DNA of 16,264 nt from DASQVO01 sp035640715 (lineage in GTDB: Bacteria > Actinomycetota > Actinomycetes > Streptosporangiales > Streptosporangiaceae). Below, piece after piece: positions 1 through 7,536 of the stretch (the first letter of the stretch is position 1; the number at the start of each line of letters is the position of its first letter). The position numbers and the translations under genes were made by a program. The notes below the pieces were generated by a model. It did no database searches and was not told the DNA's origin. It was given only the letters and a program-made list of their open reading frames with translations. Location of the stretch: the NCBI GenBank assembly GCA_035640715.1, contig DASQVO010000529.1, forward strand, positions 1 to 16,264, written 5' to 3'.

Positions 1-543
1 CCCGCGGCGGCCGACCCGGAGGCTGCCGCGCGGCAGATCTGCCTGCGGCTGCTCACCGTGGAACCCCGCACGCGAGCCCAGCTCGCGGACGCCCTCCGCC
101 GACGCGGCGTGCCGGAGCAGGCGGCAGAGGCCGTGCTTGAGCGCTTCACCGAGGCGGGCCTCATCGACGACCCGGTCTTCGCCAAGGCGTGGGTCGAGTC
201 GAGGCATCATGGCCGCGGTCTGTCCCGTCGCATGCTGGCAGCGGAACTGCGCCGGCGCGGCGTCGCCGACGACGACATGCGCGACGCCATCGACACGCTC
301 GACCCGGAGCAGGAGGCCGCCACGGCCCGCCGCCTCGTGGAGACCAAGATTGCGGCAACCCGGGGCCAGCCGCCGCCGGCCCGAATCCGGCGGCTCATGG
401 GGATACTCGCGCGGAAGGGGTACAGCGCGGGACTGGCCTACCGCGTGGTCCGCGAGGCGCTTGAACAGGAGGGAGCGGAACTCGCCGGGGCGGTTCCCGA
501 GCCGGATCCGGACATTGGCCTGGACGACCCGGCCTGGTATTAG
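1..543 (+). CDS. recX: Regulatory protein RecX (5' end outside window)
   Basis: RecX binds RecA filaments and modulates recombinase activity. The reading frame is open from base 1 and ends at TAG 541-543. The in-frame GTG at 58 is not the start, because typical RecX sequence (ARQICLRLLTVEPRTRAQLA) runs through it. Visible are the repeated three-helix RecX modules: one around 'LADALRRRGVPEQAAEAVL', one around 'WVESRHHGRGLSRRMLAAEL', and a C-terminal one ending in 'LARKGYSAGLAYRVVREAL', followed by an acidic tail. About 180 codons are present; the N-terminus lies upstream, where recA is normally found. The GC-rich codon use matches its neighbours. Family assignment is firm; only the start is unknown. 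Confidence 0.95.
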   Translation, partial: PAAADPEAAARQICLRLLTVEPRTRAQLADALRRRGVPEQAAEAVLERFTEAGLIDDPVFAKAWVESRHHGRGLSRRMLAAELRRRGVADDDMRDAIDTLDPEQEAATARRLVETKIAATRGQPPPARIRRLMGILARKGYSAGLAYRVVREALEQEGAELAGAVPEPDPDIGLDDPAWY

Positions 544-625
544 AAAAAGTTAAGTTGACCTGCGGAAGTTACGCAGTGTAAGCACCGTCCAAGTTCGGCG
601 CGAATGTGTGCTTAATGCCGGTTGC

Positions 626-654
626 TTGCTCAAAACGTTATCTGCGCTTAACCT
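626..654 (+). promoter_or_regulatory. Candidate rny promoter
   Basis: TTGCTC (626-631), a 17-base spacer, then TAACCT (649-654) fit a housekeeping-sigma promoter of the actinobacterial type (TTGnnn / TAnnnT). Transcription would begin near 661 and give a ~220-nt structured leader. A second, weaker candidate is TTGACC (555-560) with TAAGCA 18 bases later. Read from sequence only. Confidence 0.4.
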
Positions 655-721
655 CGCGGCAGTGAGGTGTTACTCCGCGGTGCGCGGATGATCATAGACA
701 GGCCAACGTGAATAGCCTGCT

Positions 722-803
722 CGGCCGCTTGCGGCGGCCGCTGCTAGCCGTAGGCAGTTACTGCCGCCCGGCTACGGCAGCCCAGCCGCACGCGCTAGCG
801 TGC
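722..803 (+). promoter_or_regulatory. Three-hairpin structured leader upstream of rny
   Basis: There are three adjacent inverted repeats. The first is CGGCCGC 722-728 with GCGGCCG 734-740. The second is GCCGTAG 747-753 with CTACGGC 772-778, enclosing an inner stem GCAG 754-757 / CTGC 761-764. The third is GCACGC 788-793 with GCGTGC 798-803 around a GCTA loop. No T-run follows, so the set is more likely a structured 5' UTR than a simple intrinsic terminator, although termination of recX by the first hairpin is possible. Confidence 0.45.
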
Positions 804-883
804 AGTACCCCTCGCGCCAGGGCATAACAACCTGGTATCGCATTCGCGGTGCCCGGAGACCTGATGAGCGGAAAGGGGTGGCT

Positions 884-2500
884 GTGAGCGGCGGGATGTC
901 AATCGCGTTCATGGTGATCGGGCTGCTCGCTACGATGTTCGCGCTCGTCATCGTATGGCGCAGGTCCTCGGCGGCCGCCGTCGGGACTCCGGCTGGCATT
1001 GGCCAGGCCAGCATCGCCCCGCTGCACGGCGGCGACATTGAGCAGGCCACCCAGCAGGCCGAGCAGATCCGGGCACGCGCCGAGTCCGATGCGGCCGAGA
1101 TCATGAGCAGGGCGCAGGAAGCGGCGGAGCAGGCAGCCCAGGGCCGCCGCGAGGTCGAAGACGAGATCCGGGCCGTAAAGGACGAGATCCGTGAGCTGCG
1201 CAGTGATCTTGAGCGCCGGGAGAACCGCCTTGCCGAGCGGGAACAGCGGCTCGACAAGGAACTCCGCAGGCTGGAAGATCGCTCCGCCGAGCTTGACCAG
1301 CGCCAGCGTGATCTCAGCCAGCGGGCGGCCGAGCTCGACCGGCTTGACGAGGAACGCCGGGCAACGCTTGAGCGGGTCGCCGGTCTGACCGCCGTTCAGG
1401 CGAAAGCGGAGCTCGTCTCGGCCATAGAGCACCAGGCGAAGCGGGAAGCCGCCCTCGTCATCAGGGACATCGAGCACCAGGCGCGGGCCGAGGGCGAGAA
1501 GCGGGCGCGCAAGGTGGTGTCCCTGGTGATCCAGCGGGTCGCCACCGAGCAGACCAGCGAGTCCGTCGTCTCGGTGCTCCATCTGCCGGGCGACGAGATG
1601 AAGGGCCGGATCATCGGCCGTGAGGGCCGGAACATCCGCGCCTTCGAGTCCGTCACCGGCGTCAACCTCATCATCGATGACACGCCCGAGGCTGTCCTGC
1701 TCTCCTGCTTCGATCCCGTCCGGCGCGAGATCGCCAGGCTCACCCTGGAGCGGCTGGTCCTTGACGGGCGCATCCACCCGCAGCGCATCGAGGAGGCCTA
1801 CGAGCGCGGCAAGGCGGAAATCGAGCAGCTCTGCCTGCGGGCCGGCGAGGACGCCCTCATCGAGCTGGGCATCGACGGGATGCACAGCGAGCTCGTGTCG
1901 CTGCTCGGACGCCTCCGCTATCGCACGTCATACGGGCAGAACGTGCTCAAGCACCTGGTCGAGTCGGCGCACATCGCCGGGATGATGGGCAGTGAGCTCG
2001 GCATGGACGCAAGGCTCCTCAAGCGCTGCACTGTCCTGCATGACATCGGCAAGGCGCTCACCCATGAGGTGGAGGGCAGCCACGCGCTCATCGGCGCCGA
2101 GATCGCCCGCCGGTACGGTGAGCCCGACGATGTGGTGCACGCCATCGAGGCGCATCACAACGAGGTCGAGGCGCGGACGGTGGAGGCGGTGCTCACCCAG
2201 GCCGCGGACGCGATCAGCGGCGGCCGTCCGGGAGCCCGCCGGGAGTCGCTGGAGTCCTACGTCCGCCGCCTTGAGCGGCTGGAGCAGATCGCCGCGGCGC
2301 ATGAGGGTGTCGACAAGGTCTTCGCGATGCAGGCGGGCCGGGAGATCCGGGTCATGGTCAAGCCTGACACCGTCGATGACATCCAGGCCCAGGTCATCGC
2401 GCGTGATATCGCCAAGCAGGTGGAAGAGGAACTGACCTACCCCGGCCAGATCCGCATCACCGTCGTCCGCGAGTCCCGAGCCATGGAGTTCGCCCGCTGA
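884..2500 (+). CDS. rny: Ribonuclease Y
   Basis: Membrane-anchored endoribonuclease that initiates mRNA decay. With the GTG at 884 as start, the protein is 538 aa, normal for the family. Domains in order: N-terminal membrane helix (~residues 6-25), long charged coiled coil (~50-220), KH RNA-binding domain with 'GRIIGREGRN' (241-250), and an HD domain with the metal-binding pair H386-D387 in 'LHDIGK' plus 'EAHHNE' near 422-427. The C-terminus 'LTYPGQIRITVVRESRA' is characteristic. GTG 884 is preferred because AAAGGGG (872-877) lies 6 bases upstream; GTG 878 and ATG 896 are alternatives. miaB follows after 28 bases. RNase Y is not universal in actinobacteria, and its place between recX and miaB suits a subset of lineages. 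Confidence 0.95.
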   Translation: MSGGMSIAFMVIGLLATMFALVIVWRRSSAAAVGTPAGIGQASIAPLHGGDIEQATQQAEQIRARAESDAAEIMSRAQEAAEQAAQGRREVEDEIRAVKDEIRELRSDLERRENRLAEREQRLDKELRRLEDRSAELDQRQRDLSQRAAELDRLDEERRATLERVAGLTAVQAKAELVSAIEHQAKREAALVIRDIEHQARAEGEKRARKVVSLVIQRVATEQTSESVVSVLHLPGDEMKGRIIGREGRNIRAFESVTGVNLIIDDTPEAVLLSCFDPVRREIARLTLERLVLDGRIHPQRIEEAYERGKAEIEQLCLRAGEDALIELGIDGMHSELVSLLGRLRYRTSYGQNVLKHLVESAHIAGMMGSELGMDARLLKRCTVLHDIGKALTHEVEGSHALIGAEIARRYGEPDDVVHAIEAHHNEVEARTVEAVLTQAADAISGGRPGARRESLESYVRRLERLEQIAAAHEGVDKVFAMQAGREIRVMVKPDTVDDIQAQVIARDIAKQVEEELTYPGQIRITVVRESRAMEFAR

Positions 2501-2528
2501 GTTTCGCGGGCGTACCCTCGTTAACGTT

Positions 2529-4001
2529 ATGAGCTCCACCCGTACCTACCAGATCCGCACCTACGGGTGCCAGATGAACGCGCACGACTCCGAGCGGCTC
2601 GCCGGCCTGCTGGAGGACGCCGGATACCGGCGCGCGCCCGGCGATATCGTGCCCGACGTCGTGGTGTTCAACACGTGCGCCGTCCGGGAGAACGCCGCGG
2701 ACCGGCTCTACGGCAACCTGGGCCACCTGCTGCCGGTGAAGAATGCCACGCCGGGCATGCAGATCGCGGTGGGCGGCTGCCTGGCGCAGATGGAGCGGAC
2801 GGCGATCACCGAGCGCGCCCCGTGGGTGGACGTCGTGTTCGGCACGCACAACATCGGCTCGCTGCCGGCGCTCCTCGAACGTGCCCGGATCATGGATGAG
2901 GCGCAGGCCGAGTTCGAGGAATCGCTGGAGACGTTCCCCTCGGTGCTGCCGGCCCGGCGCGAGTCCGCCTATGCCGCGTGGGTGGCCATCTCGGTGGGCT
3001 GCAACAACACCTGCACCTTCTGCATCGTGCCGAGCCTGCGCGGCAAGGAGAAGGACCGTCGGCCCGGCGATGTGCTCGCCGAGATCCGCGCGCTCGTCGG
3101 TGAGGGAGTGCTCGAGGTCACGCTGCTCGGGCAGAACGTGAACTCCTACGGCGCCGAGTTCGGCGACCGGCAGGCGTTCGGCAAGCTGCTGCGCAGTTGC
3201 GGCGACATCGACGGCCTGGAGCGGGTGCGGTTCACCTCGCCGCACCCGAGGGACTTCACCGATGACGTCATCGAGGCGATGGCGCAGACCCCGAATGTGA
3301 TGCCGCACCTGCACATGCCGCTGCAGTCCGGTTCCGACACGGTGCTCAAGGCGATGCGGCGCGCCTACCGCCGCGACCGCTACCTGGCGATCCTCGACCG
3401 GGTCCGCGCCGCGATCCCGGACGCCGCGATCACCACCGACATCATCGTGGGCTTCCCCGGCGAGACCGAACGTGATTTCACCGACACCCTCGATCTGGTG
3501 CGGCAGGCCCGGTTCGCCGGCGCGTTCACGTTCCGCTACTCGATACGCCCGGGCACACCCGCCGCCACGATGGACGCCCAGGTGCCCGCTGAGGTGGTGC
3601 AGGACCGCTACGACCGGCTGGTCTCCCTGGTCGAGGATGTCACCCTGGCGGAGAACCAGCGGCTGGTCGGCCGCCAGGCCGAGGTCCTCGTCGCGGAGGG
3701 CGAGGGCCGCAAGGACGCCGTGACGCACCGTATGTCCGGCCGCGCCCGCGACAATCGCCTGGTGCATTTCACGCCGCAGGGCACCAGCCCACGGCCGGGG
3801 GATGTGGTCACCGTGACCGTCACCCACGCGGCACCGCACTACCTGCTGGCGGACGGCGCGCCGGCGGCGGTCAGGCGGACGCGCGCCGGTGACGCGTGGG
3901 CGGCCCGCCAGGCTCTGGATGAGAAGGCCGAACGAGGGCGTGGTGGCACTCGCCGCGAACCAGTGACGCTCGGCATGCCCATGCTGTCCCGCCCGGCGTG
4001 A
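2529..4001 (+). CDS. miaB: tRNA-2-methylthio-N6-dimethylallyladenosine synthase MiaB
   Basis: Radical-SAM methylthiotransferase that converts i6A37 to ms2i6A37 in tRNA, acting after MiaA. The 490-aa protein shows the whole layout. The N-terminal UPF0004 domain has cluster cysteines C14 (in 'TYGCQMN'), C50 and C84. The radical SAM motif is C158-xxx-C162-xx-C165 ('CNNTCTFC'). The substrate region contains 'HMPLQSGSD', and a C-terminal TRAM domain ends near 'HAAPHYLLADG'. It is followed by a ~50-residue charged tail, a common actinobacterial extension. ATG 2529 is preceded by no clear Shine-Dalgarno sequence. TACCCT at 2513-2518 could be a -10 element for a very short leader, but its 10-base distance to the start is longer than at the leaderless genes in this window. 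miaA follows after 94 bases. Confidence 0.96.
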   Translation: MSSTRTYQIRTYGCQMNAHDSERLAGLLEDAGYRRAPGDIVPDVVVFNTCAVRENAADRLYGNLGHLLPVKNATPGMQIAVGGCLAQMERTAITERAPWVDVVFGTHNIGSLPALLERARIMDEAQAEFEESLETFPSVLPARRESAYAAWVAISVGCNNTCTFCIVPSLRGKEKDRRPGDVLAEIRALVGEGVLEVTLLGQNVNSYGAEFGDRQAFGKLLRSCGDIDGLERVRFTSPHPRDFTDDVIEAMAQTPNVMPHLHMPLQSGSDTVLKAMRRAYRRDRYLAILDRVRAAIPDAAITTDIIVGFPGETERDFTDTLDLVRQARFAGAFTFRYSIRPGTPAATMDAQVPAEVVQDRYDRLVSLVEDVTLAENQRLVGRQAEVLVAEGEGRKDAVTHRMSGRARDNRLVHFTPQGTSPRPGDVVTVTVTHAAPHYLLADGAPAAVRRTRAGDAWAARQALDEKAERGRGGTRREPVTLGMPMLSRPA

Positions 4002-4095
4002 CCACGACCCGCAACGGTGAAAGCATTACGGTGTCCGTACCCGGGTGAGATCACGTATTTCCGCGCCCGTAATCGGCTGAGCCGCGACGAGGTCC

Positions 4096-5127
4096 ATGAC
4101 CGTGAGGTTCCAGACTGGCCCTATGGGCGAGCGTGTCATCGCCGTCGTGGGGCCGACGGCAGCGGGAAAGTCCGCGCTGGCGCTGCGGCTCGCACTCGCC
4201 CTTGGCGGCGAGGTGATTAACGCCGACTCGATGCAACTCTACCGGGGCATGGACATCGGCACCGCGAAGCTCACGGCCGGCGAGCGCCGCGGCGTGCCAC
4301 ACCACCTGCTGGACATCTGGGATGTACGGCAGACGGCGAGCGTGGCCGAATACCAGCGCCTCGCCCGTTCGGCCATCGAGGATGTCGTATCCCGCGGTCG
4401 GGTCCCCATCCTGGCTGGCGGATCCGGCCTCTACATCCGTGCCGCCCTGGATGACCTGGACTTTCCCGGGACCGATCCGGAGGTGCGGGAGCGGCTGGAA
4501 GCCGAGCTGGCGCAGGCGGGCGCGGCTGTCCTGCATGCCCGGCTAGCTGAGCTCGACCCGGCGGCCGCCGCCGCGATCCTGCCGAGCAACGGACGCCGGA
4601 TCGTCCGCGCGCTCGAAGTCATCGAGATCTCGGGCCGCCCGTTCACCGCCACCCTGCCGGACTACGAGTCCTCGCGCCCGGCCGTGCAGATCGGCGTGCA
4701 CGTGCCCCGCACGGAACTCGACCGGCGCATCGCCGCCCGGGTGGACGCGATGTGGCAGGGCGGGTTCGAGAATGAGGTCCGGCGCCTGGAGGCTCAGGGC
4801 CTGCGCGAGGGCAAGACCGCGAGCCGCGCCCTCGGCTACGCCCAGATGTTGCGTCACCTGGCGGGGGAGTGGACGCTGGACCAGGCCCGTGACGAGACCG
4901 TCCGCGCCACAAAGCGGTTCGCCCGCCGCCAGGAATCCTGGTTCCGCCGCGACCCCCGCATCATCTGGCTCGACGCCGAAGATGACAGCCGGGAAGCCAT
5001 CGACCGCGGGCTGCCTGCGGCCCAGCATCGGCGATCGACAGCGGCCCGGCGAATTCTCGCCGCAGAGCCCATGCAGGTCGCGGATCTGCTCGCCGAACTG
5101 GACGACCTACGCGGGCGCCGCGCGTGA
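4096..5127 (+). CDS. miaA: tRNA dimethylallyltransferase MiaA
   Basis: Transfers the dimethylallyl group of DMAPP to the N6 of A37 in tRNAs reading UNN codons, producing the substrate of MiaB. The P-loop 'GPTAAGKS' is at residues 19-26, followed by the signature 'NADSMQLYRGMDIGTAK' (~42-58) with catalytic Asp44, then 'GGSGLYIRA' (~108-116). The C-terminal part has the tRNA-binding 'RRQESWFRRD' stretch. Length is 343 aa from ATG 4096, slightly long. GTG 4102 has better spacing to GAGG (4089-4092), and ATG 4123 (residue 10) lies just before the conserved core, so the start is uncertain by up to 27 bases. The 94 bases between miaB and miaA hold nothing recognisable. The 307 bases downstream separate it from the accessory operon. 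Confidence 0.95.
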   Translation: MTVRFQTGPMGERVIAVVGPTAAGKSALALRLALALGGEVINADSMQLYRGMDIGTAKLTAGERRGVPHHLLDIWDVRQTASVAEYQRLARSAIEDVVSRGRVPILAGGSGLYIRAALDDLDFPGTDPEVRERLEAELAQAGAAVLHARLAELDPAAAAAILPSNGRRIVRALEVIEISGRPFTATLPDYESSRPAVQIGVHVPRTELDRRIAARVDAMWQGGFENEVRRLEAQGLREGKTASRALGYAQMLRHLAGEWTLDQARDETVRATKRFARRQESWFRRDPRIIWLDAEDDSREAIDRGLPAAQHRRSTAARRILAAEPMQVADLLAELDDLRGRRA

Positions 5128-5434
5128 TCGTGCTGGATATCCCGGAAAGATGATGCGGTCACCGTGACGGGTGGTCACGCCACAGCGATGCCCGCCAAAA
5201 GGCCGGTCACAGGTGCTCCCGCACGGTATCCCTGCAAAGCCCAGCGCGGCACCGAGGGCATAGAAACGCCAGCCCCTTAAGAACGCCATCGCCTGCATCC
5301 GCCTGACATCGAGGCATAGACGGCCGGTGCCGCACCGGGGCCGCCACTCAGCACCGCGCCCCGCCGCGGCCATCATTGTCATCGGATTTGACTGGAACTT
5401 GCTGGAACTCACTGGAACACGCTACCCTCGTCCC
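5128..5434. other. miaA to accessory-operon intergenic region
   Basis: This is 307 bases without a convincing gene. GTGAC 5164-5168 and GTCAC 5174-5178 form a small stem just after miaA, with GGTCAC repeated 16 bases apart (5157, 5173). The right end (5388-5434) holds the promoter and phased repeats of the next operon. A minus-strand frame across the gap (5107-5412) resembles nothing I recognise and overlaps the 3' end of miaA and the promoter. Confidence 0.5.
5392..5418 (+). repeat. Three CTGGAAC direct repeats phased at 10 bp (putative operator)
   Basis: CTGGAAC occurs at 5392-5398, 5402-5408 and 5412-5418, with start-to-start spacing of exactly 10 bases, about one helical turn, so all copies face the same side of the DNA. 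They cover the -35 position and spacer of the promoter for the following gene, as expected for cooperative regulator sites. Candidate binders are the probable winged-helix protein encoded immediately downstream or an unlinked regulator. Confidence 0.6.
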
Positions 5435-5435
5435 A
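5399..5435 (+). promoter_or_regulatory. Leaderless promoter of the accessory operon
   Basis: TACCCT (5423-5428) is followed by exactly 6 bases and then ATG 5435. This is the actinobacterial arrangement in which transcription starts on the A of the start codon. A weak -35 (TTGCTG, 5399-5404) lies 18 bases upstream inside the CTGGAAC repeats. No Shine-Dalgarno sequence precedes the ATG, which supports leaderless translation. Confidence 0.55.
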
Positions 5436-6280
5436 TGGACGACGCGGTCGAGGCGCTGGAGCGCAGGATCGACCAGCTGCGGGTGGCAGTGAGAGAAGCC
5501 GTCGTCGCGGGCGACCGGGATGGGGCGCGTGCACTGCGCGGCGAGCTGAAGAGCGCGGAGCGCGCGTGGGAAGACGCGCTGGTGCGGATGGAGGGGGGCG
5601 CGCCAGCGGCGTCCGAGCCTGCGGCGGGGGAGCGGCCCGGCCGGCATGAGCCGGCCGGGCCGCTGATCCCGCTACGCGAGCAGGTACACCAGGCGCTCAG
5701 CCTGCTCACCGTGCCGGCCGCGCCAAGGCTGATCGTCACGGTGCATGAGGCGTTCTTCGCCGCGTCGTTCCCCGTGGCCCGGCTGACCAGCCTGCGGCGC
5801 GACGAGGAACGCTCATTCCGGTCCGCGCCGTTCGCCCGGCCCTACTACATCTGCGCCGCGCTCACCGCCGACCTGCTCGCACCCGCCCGCGGTCTGCTCG
5901 CAATTTCCACGTGGCCAATGGAAAAACGTGTCATCGGACCGCTGAGCCCGCGCGTCCATTTCTTGACGGCCGCCATCCGGGTGGCCGAGAGCATCGAGCG
6001 CATCCCCGGTTCGGACCCAGACGTCCGCCGGCTGCTGTGGCGGTTCGCCGCCAACATCCCCGGTGCGGCGGGCAGCGCGGCAGCAATGGAGCCGCGGGCC
6101 GTGGCCGAGGCGGCACGGGCGGAACTGGAAATCCATGAAGCCGCCGACCTCGACGTGCGGCGGCCCGCCGCGCAACGAGCGCGCCGCCAGCTTGACGACG
6201 CGGCGCAGTTGTTTGGCAGCCGCCTGCAGGTGAGCCAGCCGGGCAGACGCGCAGCCCGGCAGCGGGGCACCGCGTCGTAG
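5435..6280 (+). CDS. Operon gene A: coiled-coil plus probable winged-helix protein, unknown function
   Basis: 281 aa, family not named. Residues 3-52 form a charged amphipathic helix or coiled coil. A Gly/Pro/Ala-rich linker (~53-76) follows. Residues ~78-130 look like a winged helix-turn-helix: helices 'LREQVHQALSLL', 'APRLIVTVHEAFF' and 'PVARLTSLRRDEERSF', the last a plausible recognition helix. The segment 'RPYYICAALTADLLAPARG' (135-153) and 'LSPRVHFLTAAIRVAESI' (170-187) look conserved. The tail is basic. ATG 5435 is chosen because the coiled coil starts there, a -10 box sits 6 bases upstream, and the frame further upstream runs through the operator repeats. It leads the operon; gene B follows after 41 bases with a strong SD. 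DNA binding and autoregulation are inferred. Confidence 0.75.
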   Translation: MDDAVEALERRIDQLRVAVREAVVAGDRDGARALRGELKSAERAWEDALVRMEGGAPAASEPAAGERPGRHEPAGPLIPLREQVHQALSLLTVPAAPRLIVTVHEAFFAASFPVARLTSLRRDEERSFRSAPFARPYYICAALTADLLAPARGLLAISTWPMEKRVIGPLSPRVHFLTAAIRVAESIERIPGSDPDVRRLLWRFAANIPGAAGSAAAMEPRAVAEAARAELEIHEAADLDVRRPAAQRARRQLDDAAQLFGSRLQVSQPGRRAARQRGTAS

Positions 6281-6321
6281 CTCGACCGGGAGGGTCGTAG
6301 CCGACCCAGGAGGACAGGCAG

Positions 6322-7536
6322 TTGAACGGAACCGAAGCCTGGCTGGCGCGCATCCGCGGCCGGGCGCTGCCGCGCAGCCACAACGCGCGGACGATCGCCG
6401 CGCTGGCCAGTAATCCGGGCTGCGCGCGCCGCGCGATCATGGACGCGGCCGGGGTCGACAAGCAGCGCCTCGCCGCTCATGCAGGATTCCCCGCTTCGTT
6501 CGGCCAGTCCCGGTTTGCCCTGACCAGAGGCAACGCCTTCGAGGCTCAGGTGAAAGCCAACGGGGCCGCCGAACTCCTGCGCTTGCTCCGCGAGCACCTG
6601 CGCCTGCCGATCCCCGAGGCCAGCTACGACGATCTGTCAGAGGTCGGTGGGAATATCAGCCTGGAACTCCGCCACGTCAGGACCAGGAACATGCTCGCTC
6701 GTGCCGCCCGCTCGCCAAACGATGCCCGCCCGGCAGACAATGCCCGCCTAGCGAGCGACGCCGGGACCATGTTCGACCATCCGCTGCTCCGCCTGGAGGT
6801 CGGCGGCCGGTACGCCTACCTGGAGCCGGACCTGATCGCGTTCCAGATACGGGGCCAGTTCCGCGTCGTCGAGATCAAGTCGTTCGCGGTCATCGACGGC
6901 CGTGCCGACGGCGACAAGGTCGCCGCGGCCGCGATCCAGTCGGCGGTGTACGTGCTGGCCCTCCGTGACGCCCTCGCGGAACTCGGCATCCCGCCCGCCG
7001 CCGTCGCGGACGAGACGATCCTGGTTTGCCCCGAGAACTTCTCCTCACGTCCCGTCGCCGCCTCGCTCGACGTCCGCAAGCAGCTCACCGTCCTGCGCCG
7101 GCAGCTTTCCAGGCTCGACCGGATCGACGACCTCCTCGGCCTGCTGCCAGGCGACCTGACCTTCGACCTGGACCCCGACGGCAAGGGGGTCCCGCAGCGA
7201 GCACCTGCGGACCTGGCCAGGGCGATCCGCCAGGTCGAAGCGCGGTACGCGCCAGAGTGCCTGAACACATGCGAGATGTGCTTCTTCTGCCGGGAGGAGG
7301 CACGGGGCCGCACGGCAGCGCTCGGCCGCGACGCGCTCGATGATCTCGGCGGCGTGGAGCAGGTCGCGACCGTTCTTCGCCTCGTCCGGCGAGCCCTGGA
7401 AACCGGCCGGCCCGCCCCAGGCCCCGGCCAGGAGCCGGGCCAGAACCTCGGCCCCGGCAGCGACATGGCCGAGGCAGCGGACCTGCTCCGCACCGCCGCG
7501 CGCCTGCGCGCCGAATCCCTCGGCGAGGCGGTATGA
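6322..7536 (+). CDS. Operon gene B: RecB/Cas4-family PD-(D/E)xK nuclease with Fe-S cysteine cluster
   Basis: 404 aa with the full RecB/Cas4 nuclease signature: 'RGNAFE' (69-74), D170 in 'YLEPDLIAF', E184-I-K186 in 'VVEIKSF', and Q206-xxx-Y210 in 'QSAVYVL'. An N-terminal C34 ('GCARRAIMD') and C-terminal C313, C317, C320 and C323 ('CLNTCEMCFFC') bracket the fold, the 1+3 pattern of Fe-S nucleases such as Cas4, AddB and Dna2, here with one extra Cys. The TTG start at 6322 is supported by AGGAGG (6308-6313), 8 bases away. A Pro/Gly-rich linker lies near 373-387. The stop overlaps the next start (ATGA, 7533-7536), so B and C are translationally coupled. No cas genes are present, so this is not a CRISPR adaptation module. 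Nuclease assignment is strong; target and partners are inferred. Confidence 0.9.
   Translation: MNGTEAWLARIRGRALPRSHNARTIAALASNPGCARRAIMDAAGVDKQRLAAHAGFPASFGQSRFALTRGNAFEAQVKANGAAELLRLLREHLRLPIPEASYDDLSEVGGNISLELRHVRTRNMLARAARSPNDARPADNARLASDAGTMFDHPLLRLEVGGRYAYLEPDLIAFQIRGQFRVVEIKSFAVIDGRADGDKVAAAAIQSAVYVLALRDALAELGIPPAAVADETILVCPENFSSRPVAASLDVRKQLTVLRRQLSRLDRIDDLLGLLPGDLTFDLDPDGKGVPQRAPADLARAIRQVEARYAPECLNTCEMCFFCREEARGRTAALGRDALDDLGGVEQVATVLRLVRRALETGRPAPGPGQEPGQNLGPGSDMAEAADLLRTAARLRAESLGEAV

Larger units (their letters stand above)
544..883 (+). other. recX-rny intergenic region / rny leader
   Basis: This is 340 bases without a gene. The first ~110 bases are clearly less GC-rich than the surroundings and hold promoter-like sequences. 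The second half holds three successive stem-loops (722-740, 747-778, 788-803) followed by the rny ribosome binding site. In-frame codons exist upstream of the rny start from 800, but 800-883 overlaps a hairpin and encodes nothing RNase Y-like, so I treat it as 5' UTR. Confidence 0.6.

Noticed and set aside
2457..3839. 460-codon minus-strand frame opposite miaB
   Set aside because: His/Arg/Val-rich antisense shadow of miaB, which has all family motifs on the plus strand.
5388..5393. TTGACT as the -35 element of the accessory operon
   Set aside because: The distance to TACCCT at 5423 is 29 bases, far too long; TTGCTG at 5399 has an 18-base spacer.
5107..5412. Minus-strand frame of 101 codons between miaA and the operon
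   Set aside because: Contains a hydrophobic stretch, but overlaps the miaA end and the operon promoter, has no SD and no recognisable motifs.
5392..5418. CRISPR-like repeats next to a Cas4-like nuclease
   Set aside because: Only three 7-base repeats with 3-base gaps, no spacers and no cas genes; a promoter operator fits better.
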